Assembly: GCA_964631275.1 (NCBI GenBank)
Contig: CAZVWQ010000008.1
Span: 1 to 48,785, forward strand
DNA length: 48,785 nt
Source: CAZVWQ01 sp964631275
GTDB taxonomy: Bacteria; Patescibacteriota; JACMRA01
Reading direction: 5' to 3'
A program made the position numbers and the translations under genes. This document shows positions 8,298 to 16,804 of the stretch, piece by piece (positions within the stretch are counted from its first letter, which is position 1; every line of letters starts with the position of its first letter). The notes beneath the pieces were generated by a model, which was given only the letters and a program-made list of their open reading frames with translations, was not told the origin of the DNA and ran no database searches.

Positions 8298-9845
8298 ATG
8301 ACTTTTAATCTATTCACTAAAGGGCTAGTAGGCCTTATCACTTCAGGAGTTTTTTTGGTTCCTATAGTCTATGGTTTTAACCAAAATACAAATAGCTTAC
8401 AAGCTAGTTATACCTTAAAAAACAATGTTACAGAAAGTGTTCAATTTGCTCAAAAAAGATACAAAAATCTAAAAATCAACCCAGAAACTGAAATTGTCGT
8501 GGAAGTTGATGAATCTTCTAGTTCGTCTTCTAAATCTAATAAACAATTACAAGCCCCTAAAGTAGTTAATTTTGAAACCGAAAAATCTGATTTTTCCGTA
8601 ATTGATTCTAAGATATCAGATGTTGCTGAAGCTAGCAAAAAATCTGAATACAGGGAATTTGCTGACCACAACGGGAGTGATTACGATTATGCTTATGACG
8701 AAGAAGATTTTAAGATTGCTTACGAGCCCGAAGAGATTGTGCCTCCTTCAGAACCTCTCAAAGAGTCGGCTAATCAAGTTTTTTCATTGAATGAAGTTTT
8801 ACCTCAAAATCAAATTTTGACTGGTTTTTCAAGTTCTAATATAGCTAATAACGCACAAAACGTAGATATTAATAGTGACTTAACTTTAACTTTTCCAGGA
8901 AGCGTAAGTCCTGATATTCATAATAGCCTAAGATTTTATCCAGAAGTCGAGTTTGATAAACAAGTTATTGGTAACCAAATAAAAATCAAACCAAAATCAC
9001 CGCTTGATACTTATACTCAATATGTTTTTGGGATTAAAGGTCAGAAAGTTTGTGATGCTTTATTAACTTTTTGCAATGGTGGGGATGTTTGGTACTATGC
9101 TCTAAGATTTACAACCAACTGGAGAGGTAGCAGTGTTATTGGTAAGAGCCATGAAGGTAGAGATATTAGAGCTTATTTTTATGGTAGACAGGAGGCCAAC
9201 AAACCGAAGATTTTACTAACAGGTGCAGTCCATGGAGAAGAGTGGAGATCAGGGGCTTTATGGCAATTAATGGATTATTTAAATAATAATCCTAACGAAC
9301 TTTTATCCAGAGGTAAAAAGATGATAATTGTTCCAGAAGTGAATGTTGACGGAGCGGCTTACAACAAATCTAAAGTTCCAGAATATGGCAATCAAGATAA
9401 TTCTTTTGGCAGAAACAATGCTAGAGGAGTTAATCTAAATCGTAATTTTCCTGCTCACTGGAAAAGCTGTAATCATTGTGGTTCTGGGCCAGCTTCGGAA
9501 AATGAAACTCAGGCTATTGTTCGGTTAACTGAAACTCAAAAACCAACTCACTTGATTAGTTACCATGCTCAGTGGCCACCAAATGGAATGATATTCATGG
9601 GCAACACTAAGAATCCTGAAACAGTTAACTTTGCTAATTGGGTAGCTCAAAGAACAGGATACCCTGTAGGAATTTACTCTGGTCCAGAAACAGGTCAACC
9701 AACTGGAGGAACTGTAGGCGGAGATCAGACAGTTTGGTCAGAAACAGTTGGAGTAAGGTCATTAATAATTGAAGCTACTTGGAGAGCCAATACAGATTGG
9801 GATCGTAATTTTCCTATGTATAAAGCTTTAATTAGAGACCTTTAG
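8298..9845 (+). CDS. Secreted M14 zinc carboxypeptidase with Ig-like (Big_5) domain
   Basis: A predicted exported metallopeptidase of family M14. An N-terminal hydrophobic segment (about 8-27) serves as signal peptide or anchor. An acidic, Ser-rich linker (70-160) and an Ig-like Big_5/SbsA-type domain (about 172-252) follow. The catalytic domain (280-515) has zinc ligands in VHGEEW (His312, Glu315) and SYHAQW (His423), substrate-binding NLNRNF (Arg382) and catalytic Glu492 in LIIEATW, so the site looks intact. It probably trims peptides or peptidoglycan stem peptides outside the cell; the substrate is not deducible. A TATAAT lies 22 nt before the ATG (8271-8276). The four Cys near 252-259 and 391-394 could form disulfides. 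Confidence 0.92.
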   Translation: MTFNLFTKGLVGLITSGVFLVPIVYGFNQNTNSLQASYTLKNNVTESVQFAQKRYKNLKINPETEIVVEVDESSSSSSKSNKQLQAPKVVNFETEKSDFSVIDSKISDVAEASKKSEYREFADHNGSDYDYAYDEEDFKIAYEPEEIVPPSEPLKESANQVFSLNEVLPQNQILTGFSSSNIANNAQNVDINSDLTLTFPGSVSPDIHNSLRFYPEVEFDKQVIGNQIKIKPKSPLDTYTQYVFGIKGQKVCDALLTFCNGGDVWYYALRFTTNWRGSSVIGKSHEGRDIRAYFYGRQEANKPKILLTGAVHGEEWRSGALWQLMDYLNNNPNELLSRGKKMIIVPEVNVDGAAYNKSKVPEYGNQDNSFGRNNARGVNLNRNFPAHWKSCNHCGSGPASENETQAIVRLTETQKPTHLISYHAQWPPNGMIFMGNTKNPETVNFANWVAQRTGYPVGIYSGPETGQPTGGTVGGDQTVWSETVGVRSLIIEATWRANTDWDRNFPMYKALIRDL

Positions 9846-9854
9846 ATTTTATAC

Positions 9855-9968
9855 TATACTCAATTTACTTTCAAAATTTACATTTTTAAATCTTCAAAAG
9901 CTACAAAATACCTTTAAAATCAAATTAAACTTAGTTTTGATGTTAAATTTAGTTATGAAATGAATATA
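9855..9968 (+). repeat. Family D MITE-like repeat (D1)
   Basis: A 114-bp element from TATACTCAATTTACTTTC to GAAATGAATATA. It is the same length as D2 (20578-20691), with strong similarity through CAAAATTTACATTTTT and the central TTAAACTTAGTTTT. It starts 9 bp after the peptidase stop codon. Confidence 0.75.
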
Positions 9969-9988
9969 ATTCGTCATAAAATAAACAC

Positions 9989-10169
9989 TACAGGAACCAT
10001 TTAAATTTTTTTGTTAGTTTAAAATAAAAACTAAGAAATTGTTTGTAGTTGATTTTGAATAAAAAAATCTAAAATATTAGATTAAAAGTAGTTTTAAACT
10101 ACAATTTTTGAAACAATTAAAACCAAAAAATCTTTGTTTTAAAGGACAAGTAATCAAACAGGTTCTATA
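9989..10169 (+). repeat. Family H repeat (H1), about 180 bp
   Basis: Starts TACAGGAACC and ends GGTTCTATA, so the ends are inverted. The interior contains TTGTAGTT and AACTACAA about 70 bp apart, able to form a stem. A long second copy is at 13052-13225 and a left-end fragment at 47155. Confidence 0.7.
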
Positions 10170-10328
10170 ATAATTCACGGGGCTAAGCCAGTGGAATCAA
10201 GCTTAATCTTCTTTATAATCAATATTTTTTTGGTCATAGGTTTTTGGATTTCTAAAATTTTATAATTTAATTTTTAACTTGTATATTTTCCATACCCTAA
10301 CCAAAGATTAATACTCACAAAGATTTAA

Positions 10329-10904
10329 ATGACTACACCTTTTCATATAGTTTCTGGTTTGACGGTTTTTGGTCGTAAGCATAAACCTGAAAATAACTTT
10401 TGGATTTTAGCTGGTAGCTTAGCTCCAGATTTCGTAGTTTTAATTTTTACAGCTTGGGTTTTGTTTATGGGCATTCCTCTAGAGGAGGCTTGGGATACTT
10501 ATTATTTTTCGGATCAAATGCAGCCATTTTTTAATTTAACTCATTCTTTTATCCTTTGGATATTAGTTTTTTTATTTGCTTATTTATTTAAAAAACTTAA
10601 AGTTGTTTATTTTAGTTTAGCTGGAATTTTACATATTACCTTAGATCTTTTAGTTCATCACACTGATGCCTACGCCCACTTTTATCCAATATCTAATTGG
10701 AGATTTCGTAGCCCAGTGTCGTACTACGAACCTGGCTATTACGGTAATTGGATATCACTTGTTGATATAATTCTATTTGCAATTTTTAGTATTTTAATTT
10801 TTCGTAAATTAAATAGTAAATGGAGTCGCAGAGTTTTAGTTGTTTTATCTAGTATTTATTTGATTCTGAGTTTAGTTTTTTATTTTAATTTTTATATATT
10901 TTAA
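10329..10904 (+). CDS. YdjM-like membrane-bound metal-dependent hydrolase family protein
   Basis: A 191-residue integral membrane protein resembling the YdjM/PF04307 group. The group's motifs are recognisable: an N-terminal TPFHIVSG, AGSLAPDF (28-35), NLTHSF (65-70) and GILHITLDLLVHHTDAYAHF (98-117, rich in His and Asp at a predicted metal site). About five hydrophobic segments are visible (28-46, 66-84, 90-107, 137-155, 168-190). The biochemical role of the family is poorly known. It overlaps the next gene by 1 nt (TAATG), so the two are probably co-transcribed and translationally coupled. Confidence 0.75.
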   Translation: MTTPFHIVSGLTVFGRKHKPENNFWILAGSLAPDFVVLIFTAWVLFMGIPLEEAWDTYYFSDQMQPFFNLTHSFILWILVFLFAYLFKKLKVVYFSLAGILHITLDLLVHHTDAYAHFYPISNWRFRSPVSYYEPGYYGNWISLVDIILFAIFSILIFRKLNSKWSRRVLVVLSSIYLILSLVFYFNFYIF

Positions 10905-11410
10905 TGTTAATGACAGCTAGAGATATTAGCATACAGGGTAAATTAATCTTTAAAAAAGGAAGTCTTGATGATAGACAAAAGCTTCTTTGGAATAAGTCTT
11001 ATCTAAATCCAGTGCTAGATATATGGTATGAGAATCAGCAAAAAGGTAATTGCCAGCTTTTTCTTGTTGAGTTTAACAATTTCCCTATAGCTGAAATTTG
11101 GATGCTTTTTAGGCCTGATCAGAACTTAGTTGAGCTAGCTAGATTTAATGTTTTTACCGCTTTAAGAAACTATGGAATTGGTACTTGGTTAATTGGAGAG
11201 TGCGAAGAGTATGCAAAGAGGGAGGGTTTTGAGTTAATTAAGCTAGGAGTAGAAATACAAAATATTAGAGCAATAAAGCTTTATGAAAAATTAGGATACA
11301 AAAAAATAGATCAAAAAAAAGACAGCTGGCAAGAAGTTGATCCAAAGACTGGCAAGACTTATTGGTATAATACCGAAGCCTATATTATGGGAAAGAGATT
11401 AAGCAGCTAA
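10904..11410 (+). CDS. GNAT-family N-acetyltransferase
   Basis: A 168-residue acetyl-CoA-dependent acyltransferase. The GNAT core is visible: strand LVELARFNVFTALRNYGIGTWLIGECEEYAKR (about 75-106), where R-N-Y-G-I-G-T occupies the acetyl-CoA pyrophosphate loop (Q/RxxGxG/A). Motif B follows as IRAIKLYEKLGYKKI (about 124-138). The substrate is unknown. The chosen ATG overlaps the upstream stop as TAATG; a second ATG two codons on (10910) is equally possible. It forms a two-gene unit with the YdjM-like gene. Confidence 0.85.
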   Translation: MLMTARDISIQGKLIFKKGSLDDRQKLLWNKSYLNPVLDIWYENQQKGNCQLFLVEFNNFPIAEIWMLFRPDQNLVELARFNVFTALRNYGIGTWLIGECEEYAKREGFELIKLGVEIQNIRAIKLYEKLGYKKIDQKKDSWQEVDPKTGKTYWYNTEAYIMGKRLSS

Positions 11411-11414
11411 TAAC

Positions 11415-11470
11415 TTTCAAGTTTCAAGTTTCAAGTTTCAAGTTTCAAGTTTCAAGTTTCAAGTTTCAAA
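11415..11470. repeat. Tandem heptamer repeat (TTTCAAG)
   Basis: Seven perfect copies of TTTCAAG followed by one imperfect copy (TTTCAAA), in the short gap between the convergent GNAT and membrane protein genes. It starts 4 bp after the GNAT stop codon. Such a repeat is prone to slippage and should vary between strains. Confidence 0.95.
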
Positions 11471-11483
11471 AAACTAGGGATTT

Positions 11484-12206
11484 TTATCTAATCATCAAAA
11501 TGTCAATTTCTTCTTCACTAAATTTTTTTCTTTTGGCTGGATAAGTTGATAACTCTTTAATTCTATTAGCTATTTCAGGTGTTATTCTTCTAGTACTGAC
11601 CAGTTGGTCTAAGTTTTCCAATAAATTCTCAAAATATCTTTTTCCTATTTGCGATAAACCAACCCTTTGCAAATTAAAAAATCTCTCTGAGCCTTTCCAA
11701 TCTGACCTACTATTAGAGTATAAGATTGTAATTAAAATGTAGAAAAAAATTGCTCTGAAGCTAAAACCAAGGAAACCGCCACCTACAAGAATATTAAACC
11801 AGAATTGCCTCCAAAATAAAGTTTCTAAATATTCAGGACTATTAGCTACAGCATCTATCGTGCCTTCAATTGTATTTCTGAATCTATCAAAAAGATTACC
11901 TGATTCTGTGTCTTGGATTTGCTGGGTAGGTAAAGGTAAGTAGCGATCCAAGATTTGTTGGCTAAAAGTATCTTGAACTGCTTGAGTCATAATGAAATAA
12001 CTAATTACTACGGCAATTAGAATAGAAATTATTAATCTGACAGTTTGGATTATTGGATATTTAATTTCTATAGCTGGTAAAGGTACACCAGGAATAAATA
12101 GCCTAAAGGCATCGTCTGAAATTTTCTTTTCGATAGTTTCTGAACTTATCTTTCCAAAAGGTGTAAATTGTAGAATTCCTCCACCAAATTTGGTTTTTAG
12201 GGGCAT
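11484..12206 (-). CDS. Membrane protein of unknown function
   Basis: About 240 residues, not recognised as a known family. Three hydrophobic segments are visible (about 54-72, 133-151 and 152-168). Between the first and second lies a loop of about 60 mostly polar residues. The C-terminal 75 residues are charged and soluble (SEEEIDILMIR at the end). I start at the ATG at 12206 (MPLKTKFGG); an in-frame ATG 33 nt upstream (12239) would add an AT-rich, hydrophobic stretch that looks like translated spacer. It is convergent with the GNAT gene and separated from it by the heptamer array. Confidence 0.7.
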   Translation of the reverse strand: MPLKTKFGGGILQFTPFGKISSETIEKKISDDAFRLFIPGVPLPAIEIKYPIIQTVRLIISILIAVVISYFIMTQAVQDTFSQQILDRYLPLPTQQIQDTESGNLFDRFRNTIEGTIDAVANSPEYLETLFWRQFWFNILVGGGFLGFSFRAIFFYILITILYSNSRSDWKGSERFFNLQRVGLSQIGKRYFENLLENLDQLVSTRRITPEIANRIKELSTYPAKRKKFSEEEIDILMIR

Positions 12207-12502
12207 ATCTAAAAAAATATATTTGTTTATATAAAACAAAACAAAACAAAAAACTTTTTTTGTCTATTAGTTTTTTATACCGAAAACTTTTTTGGATTTA
12301 CTCAAGTTTTTATTTTATGAAATACTTCAAAAACAAAACAAATTTTGACTTTTCTAAAAATCTTAATTTTTCATTTTGATTAGGTTTAATTAGCACTAAG
12401 CAAATATAAAAAAATCTAACAAGCCTTATATTTTAAATAACTTACAATAAATTTTGTATTTTATCTTTGACAATTTTTAATAAAAAAAATTTAAAAAACA
12501 AT

Positions 12503-13018
12503 ATGTCTAAAAAAGAACCCTACATTCCAGATAGTAAAGTCCTAAAAGATAACGAGCCAATTAAAAAAATTATTATTGGATCTATAGTTTTTGTAGGCGT
12601 GGCATTAATTGCAATTGCAGTTTTTTATTTTACTAGTCAAAACAATAAAAATGATATGGTTACAAAATTAAACAACGGACTAATTATTGAAAATTTACAA
12701 GAAGGAACAGGTCAAGAACTTAAAGATGGAGATACCGCTACTTTTCATTATACTGGCACTCTCGAAGATGGAACAAAATTTGATAGCTCCCTTGATAGAG
12801 GCGAGCCGTTTACAATCCCGATTGGACAGGGGTTTGTTATTCAAGGATGGGAAGAAGGGCTTCCTGGCATGAAGGTTGGAGGTAGAAGAAAATTAACTAT
12901 TCCTCCAGAATTAGGTTATGGTGAAACAGGTGCTGGAAATGTAATTCCTCCTAATGCAACTTTGATCTTCGAGGTAGAATTATTAGAAGTATCTGAGGAT
13001 GAAAGTTTTGGGCAATAG
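12503..13018 (+). CDS. Membrane-anchored FKBP-type peptidyl-prolyl isomerase
   Basis: Catalyses cis-trans isomerisation of proline peptide bonds, probably outside the membrane. One N-terminal transmembrane anchor (about 25-44, rich in Ile, Val and Ala) is followed by a complete FKBP domain (about 60-165). The domain has FHYTGTLEDGTKFDSS, FTIPIGQGFVIQGWEEGLPGMKVGG and LTIPPELGYG, then PPNATLIFEVELLEV; the active-site aromatic residues Tyr, Phe, Trp and Tyr are in place. I start at the ATG at 12503 (MSKKEP). A start 36 nt upstream (12467) would add a short Lys/Asn-rich peptide. It stands alone, not near other secretion or folding genes. Confidence 0.9.
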   Translation: MSKKEPYIPDSKVLKDNEPIKKIIIGSIVFVGVALIAIAVFYFTSQNNKNDMVTKLNNGLIIENLQEGTGQELKDGDTATFHYTGTLEDGTKFDSSLDRGEPFTIPIGQGFVIQGWEEGLPGMKVGGRRKLTIPPELGYGETGAGNVIPPNATLIFEVELLEVSEDESFGQ

Positions 13019-13051
13019 ACCTCTTAGATAAAAAATTGAGATTTGTAAGAA

Positions 13052-13225
13052 TACATTTGAAATTTTTTACTAGTTTAAAAGTAAAAATTATGAAATTGTT
13101 TGTAGTTGATTTTGAATAAAAAAGTCTAAAATATTAGGTTAAGAGCAATTCTAAACTACAATTTTTGAAAAACTAAAACCTAAAAATCTTTGTTTTAAAG
13201 GACAAGTAAGCAAATAGGTTCTATA
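13052..13225 (+). repeat. Family H repeat (H2)
   Basis: Closely matches H1 (9989-10169) through GAAATTGTTTGTAGTTGATT, AACTACAATTTTTGAAA and the right end AGGTTCTATA. The extreme left end differs. Confidence 0.7.
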
Positions 13226-13291
13226 GATTAACGACACACAACTAATCTGTAATAGTTAAAATTATGTAAAGAACAAAGCATAGTCAATTTA

Positions 13292-13381
13292 TATACGACT
13301 TAACATTTTGGATATTCTAAATTTTTTTAAAAGAAACTTAATAGCTAATAACTTATCTAAGTTGAATATAGAATTGCTATA
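13292..13381 (-). repeat. Family G MITE-like repeat (G2)
   Basis: A reversed copy ending TAACTTATCTAAGTTGAATA...TTGCTATA. It preserves the uninterrupted junction AACTTATCTAAG, which shows where the nested insertion at 44121-44220 occurred. Confidence 0.7.
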
Positions 13382-13489
13382 TATCATAGAGAAATAGCTT
13401 ACAAAATATTATTATTTGATTTTGAGGATAAAGAACTACTGCATGCTATATTATTGACAATTGCCTGAACTCTAGTTAATTTTTGATTT

Positions 13490-13840
13490 ATGATTAAGGT
13501 TTATGGTATTAAAAATTGCTCAACTGTAAAAAAAGCTTTAAGTTGGTTAGAAAATAAAGATCTAATTTATGAATTTCACGATTACAAAAAACTAGGAGCT
13601 AATCAAAATAATTTACAAAAATGGTGTAATAAATGGGGCTGGGAAGTAGTCCTAAACAAAAAAGGTATGATGTGGAAAAAAACAGATGAAAAAACTAAAA
13701 ATCAAGTAATTGATCAAAAATCTGCTATTAATTTTATGCTACAAGTGCCGAACGGAATCAAAAGACCAGTTATAGAAATAAATAATGAGCCAAAATTGAT
13801 TGGGTTCGAAATCTCTAATTATGAAGAAATTTGCCTTTAA
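13490..13840 (+). CDS. ArsC/Spx/YffB-family thioredoxin-fold protein
   Basis: A 116-residue protein with the ArsC-family layout: MIKVYGIKNCSTVKKALSWL at the start. Its single Cys (Cys10) is in NCSTVKKA, where family members have the reactive cysteine (the next position is Ser, so there is no CxxC). This is followed by FHDYKK and NGIKRPVIE (equivalent to the IKRPI motif near residue 90). It most resembles YffB-like members, often called arsenate-reductase-like, whose true substrate is unsettled; a Spx-like regulator is less likely given the missing second Cys. It stands alone. Confidence 0.85.
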   Translation: MIKVYGIKNCSTVKKALSWLENKDLIYEFHDYKKLGANQNNLQKWCNKWGWEVVLNKKGMMWKKTDEKTKNQVIDQKSAINFMLQVPNGIKRPVIEINNEPKLIGFEISNYEEICL

Positions 13841-14199
13841 TAAATAAAATAGTATTTAGAAACTTTGAAATAAAGGGTGTTTTTTACTTATATAACTGTT
13901 TTATAATCAAATTAGATAGTAGAACTAAACTTAATTGAATTTTGAAGTTATCTTATAACTTTTTAAGATTTAAAAATGTAAATTTTTAAAGTAAGCTTGA
14001 GTATACCTTTTGACGAAATTTGTTAATTATAGCTAAGCGTGTACTAGATTCTATTTAAACCTAATTATTATTTAGCCGGCATATAAACTAGAAATAATTC
14101 AAATTTATAAAATTATTCTGGATCAACTTGCTAAAAATTAAAATCAAATTTTAAATTGTTTTTATATTTGTAATAAAAATATTTGATAAAAATATCTAC
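13841..14199. other. Gap with one family D repeat
   Basis: Contains reversed D5 (13891-14005). The remaining AT-rich 200 bp shows no gene, terminator hairpin or clear promoter. Confidence 0.55.
13891..14005 (-). repeat. Family D MITE-like repeat (D5)
   Basis: A 115-bp reverse copy, from TATAACTGTTTTATAATC to AGTAAGCTTGAGTATA. The inner part ACTAAACTTAATTGAATTTT is the reverse complement of the D consensus. Confidence 0.65.
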
Positions 14200-15036
14200 A
14201 TGTCAGTCTATCCAAAAGGTATAGCTACAAACCTAACAAAGACTAGTTTTAGCAAAGAAAAAATTAAAAAATTAAAAAATACACTACCTAAAAATCTAAT
14301 AATTAGGGTTTATGGACTAGCTGGAGTAGGCAAAGGTACGCTTTCACAGATGCTTTCAGAAACCTTAGACATTCCAAATTTAGAGTCTAGCTTAATTCTT
14401 AGATGTGCTACTTATATTTACGAAAAATTGCAATTAGATCTAACAAATCTAAACACAGACAAAGTCTTTAACGAAATGGATATTTATGTTGTGGATGGAA
14501 AGTTAAAATTTGGCTTAGACGGAGAAGAAATAAAAAAAGACAAACTAAAAAACCCTTTTATTGATGCTCATGTTACTAAATATAGTACTGATTTGTACGT
14601 TAGGCAAAAGTTCGACGAAGCCTTAGATGATCTTGTGCAAAGAGTTTTGGATTCTGCTTGTGTGGCTGATGGTAGAGGATCGCATGAACCTTATCTCGTT
14701 AATGCTGAGAATCATGGTTTTAGAGTTATTAGAATTCTTGTTGATACTGATCGTAAAATCAAAGCTGAAAGATATTATGATAATTACCTAAAAAACAAAA
14801 AAAAAGAGGATCCAAACTATCAAGATACCAATCAAGAAAAAAAACAAATTTTGGAAGAGTTTAAAGAAACTATAATTGCTCGAGACGAAAAAGACATTAA
14901 AAATATTAAAGAAAAAGGAATTGGTTTAATCTCAAAAGATTCTGGGTTTATCGATAGCTCTTATATGACTCCACAGGAAGTCCTAGAAACGGCTTTAAAT
15001 TTTATTGAACAACAGATTAATTTTATTTTAAAATAA
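14200..15036 (+). CDS. cmk: Cytidylate kinase-like nucleotide kinase
   Basis: Phosphorylates CMP/dCMP with ATP in pyrimidine nucleotide supply. The P-loop GLAGVGKGTLSQ is at 40-51. CMP-kinase features follow: DGEEI (about 107-111), FIDAHVTKYSTDLYVRQKF (about 120-138, matching the CMP-kinase region before the catalytic core), VADGRGSHEPYL (about 157-168) and a C-terminal IARDEKDI...DSSYMTPQEVLE, typical of the family's end. The length of 278 exceeds the usual 220-230 because of an N-terminal extension of about 30 residues and a lysine-rich lid. Other P-loop NMP kinases fit the motifs less well. Confidence 0.82.
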   Translation: MSVYPKGIATNLTKTSFSKEKIKKLKNTLPKNLIIRVYGLAGVGKGTLSQMLSETLDIPNLESSLILRCATYIYEKLQLDLTNLNTDKVFNEMDIYVVDGKLKFGLDGEEIKKDKLKNPFIDAHVTKYSTDLYVRQKFDEALDDLVQRVLDSACVADGRGSHEPYLVNAENHGFRVIRILVDTDRKIKAERYYDNYLKNKKKEDPNYQDTNQEKKQILEEFKETIIARDEKDIKNIKEKGIGLISKDSGFIDSSYMTPQEVLETALNFIEQQINFILK

Positions 15037-15200
15037 GTTTAGACTACAACTTTCTATGGTAAAAATAAAAAACAGCAATTTACCAAAACAACATTTGTTT
15101 TATAATTCGAAGTAATAAATTTTAAAGTTATAAACAAAGGTCAATTAATCCAAAAATACCTTTTAAAAAAGATTACATTTCCTTTTTATTATTAACTGAT

Positions 15201-16091
15201 ATGCTTTATTCTAACCAAAATCTAAAAGAAAAATTTCAAGAATATCTAACAAACAAAATTACTACAAATGGTTATAGGTTAGAGCTTAATATTATCTTGA
15301 TTGGTAATGACCTAGCTTCAACTAAATATATCCAACTAAAAAAGAAAATTGGAGAAAGAATTGGAATCAAAGTTAATTTGTATGAATTTGAAAACGGAAT
15401 AGAAGTTGAGCAAATCAAACAAATTATTAATCGTTCACAGTTGATGCAACAAGGATTAATTTTTCAATTACCAGTTCCAGATAAGTACCAAGATCTAGTT
15501 AAACAAACTCCACTTTTTAGTGACGTAGACCTACTTAGCAATCGATGTAGCGAACTTTGGAATCTTGGATTTTTACCACCAACTATTGGAGCCATTGATC
15601 TAATTATCAAAGATATATTAGCTGTCCAAAGACCTCAAATTTTGGAAAAAATAGAGTTTCCAGAAGGCCTAGATTTTGATAAAAATTTCAACAAAACTTT
15701 AGATTATCAATTAGATTATTTAGGCCAAAAAGTATCTATAATAGGGCAGGGAACTTTGGTTGGTTTTCCAGCTAATAATTATTTTTTATATCGACAAGCA
15801 ACAGTTTTTAGTCTTAACAAAGCTACTCCAGAAATCAAACAAATTACCAAAAATTCAAGTTTAGTTATTTGTGGGGCTGGGTCGGCAGATTTAGTAGATA
15901 AAAGCTGGTTAAATCCAGAAACAGTAGTAATTGATGCTGGAACTTCGGAAGCAGCTGGAGAGTTGGTAGGAGATGTCAGATCAGAAAGCCTATTTGCGAC
16001 TAACTTACTCTGTCCAAGCCCTGGCGGGGTAGGGGCAATTACGGTCTTGTATTTGTTTTATAATCTATTGAAGTTGCATGAGTTAGAATAG
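15201..16091 (+). CDS. folD: Bifunctional methylenetetrahydrofolate dehydrogenase/cyclohydrolase (FolD)
   Basis: Interconverts 5,10-methylene- and 10-formyl-tetrahydrofolate. The catalytic region is STKYIQLKKKIGERIGI (about 34-50), with the Tyr and Lys of the YxxxK motif present. GLIFQLPVP (about 91-99) and DVDLLS (replacing the usual DVDGF) follow. The NADP-binding fold has VSIIGQGTLVGFPANNYFL and the C-terminus has CPSPGGVGAITVLYL. The DVDG to DVDL change near the folate site is a departure worth noting. The length of 296 is normal. The folate-dependent reductase-like gene at 32236 is far away and not co-transcribed. Confidence 0.9.
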   Translation: MLYSNQNLKEKFQEYLTNKITTNGYRLELNIILIGNDLASTKYIQLKKKIGERIGIKVNLYEFENGIEVEQIKQIINRSQLMQQGLIFQLPVPDKYQDLVKQTPLFSDVDLLSNRCSELWNLGFLPPTIGAIDLIIKDILAVQRPQILEKIEFPEGLDFDKNFNKTLDYQLDYLGQKVSIIGQGTLVGFPANNYFLYRQATVFSLNKATPEIKQITKNSSLVICGAGSADLVDKSWLNPETVVIDAGTSEAAGELVGDVRSESLFATNLLCPSPGGVGAITVLYLFYNLLKLHELE

Positions 16092-16146
16092 GTCAGATTT
16101 CCCTAATACAAAGCTCTAAGCTTTTACTCAATAACTTTTTGTTCCA

Positions 16147-16250
16147 TATACCCTTTCCGGTAATTACTCGCTAAGAATTTAACTTAAACAAAAGGATTTA
16201 TTTCCTTATAAAGACCTAAATTTAGGATAATAATAAACGGATTGGATATA
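16147..16250 (+). repeat. Family B MITE-like repeat (B1)
   Basis: Begins TATACCCTTTCCGGTAATTA and ends AACGGATTGGATATA. Core segments CCTAAATTTAGGATAAT and TTTATTTCCTTAT are shared with B2, B4 and B6. Confidence 0.75.
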
Positions 16251-16323
16251 ACGATTTACAAAACTTTAATCTAATAAAATAGGTATTAAGTAATAGTAAA
16301 AATAAGTTTTGAGACATGATTAA
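16250..16323 (+). repeat. Family C repeat without left end (C5)
   Basis: From ATTTACAAAACTTTAATC to GTTTTGAGACATGATTA it matches family C. The left terminus is replaced by the end of B1, so the two elements overlap at their junction. Confidence 0.65.
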
Positions 16324-16369
16324 CGCAAACTAATTTTAGTTTCTCTTAAAGTCTAAATTTTTAATTTTA

Positions 16370-16460
16370 CAAGACTTCCGCAAGAATTGAATTTTACTAC
16401 TAAATGTAGCTTTAGTTAAGTATTTAAATACAAAATATAGTGGTGTCTGCGGAAGCTTTG
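16370..16460 (+). repeat. Family A 91-bp element with ACTTCCGC-type ends (A1)
   Basis: Terminal inverted repeats CAAGACTTCCGCA and TGCGGAAGCTTTG. The reversed copy at 44408-44498 has the same length and differs at only two positions by eye, so it moved or was copied recently. Confidence 0.85.
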
Positions 16461-16500
16461 TTTAGCTACATTTATCAAATCTAAAGATAATAAGTTAGTT

Positions 16501-16613
16501 TATACTAAACTGTTTAATTGTTCAGTTGTTCAGTGAGTTTTTTTGGATGCTTTTTTATTTAATTAAACCAAAATCTTTAGTTAAATCATAATATTAGTCA
16601 GCATTTAAGTTTA
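16501..16613 (-). repeat. Family E MITE-like repeat (E5)
   Basis: Starts TATACTAAACTGTTTAATTG and ends in TCAGCATTTAAGTTTA, the reverse complement of E1. It contains a short duplicated TTCAGTTGTTCAGT. It runs directly into G3. Confidence 0.65.
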
Positions 16614-16797
16614 CATTCAACTTAGATAAAGTTATTATTTTAGATATTAAGTTTGTTTTAAAGAAGTTTAAAACCTCAAAATGTTTAACTACAATAGGGT
16701 TTAATTTAAAAAATAATAAAACTAAGCTCTAGTAAAATGAATAAAACGGTTTTACTAGATTGATTAAAATGTCAAATTTGTTTAGGGATTAGCTATA
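16611..16797 (+). repeat. Family G repeat with extra internal sequence (G3)
   Basis: The left part (ACATTCAACTTAGATAAAG, then TTAAGTTTGTTTTAAAGAAG) and right end (GGGATTAGCTATA) match G1. About 80 bp of extra sequence in the middle suggests a further insertion or rearrangement. Confidence 0.5.
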
Positions 16798-16804
16798 ACT
16801 GTTT

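Larger units (their letters stand above)
9846..10328. other. Gap with two repeats and a GC-richer patch
   Basis: Contains family D (9855-9968) and family H (9989-10169) elements back to back. A short GC-richer patch at about 10177-10196 with a GGCTAAGCC palindrome follows; the same nine bases recur at 24617-24625. The remaining bases are AT-rich without visible genes. Confidence 0.65.
13019..13489. other. Gap with family H and family G repeats
   Basis: Contains H2 (13052-13225) and reversed G2 (13292-13381). A TTGACA at 13454-13459 precedes the ArsC-like gene, but I see no convincing -10 at the right distance. No other feature is supported. Confidence 0.6.
16092..16804. other. Repeat cluster between folD and groEL
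   Basis: This 713-bp gap is almost filled by repeats: B1 (16147-16250), a C copy lacking its left end (to about 16323), the 91-bp A1 (16370-16460), reversed E5 (16501-16613) and G3 (16611-16797). No gene is supported. folD and groEL are convergent here. Confidence 0.75.

Noticed and set aside
10177..10196. GC-richer patch with GGCTAAGCC, considered as part of a tRNA
   Set aside because: No cloverleaf, T-loop GTTC consensus or acceptor stem can be built around it; the palindrome leaves a one-base loop.
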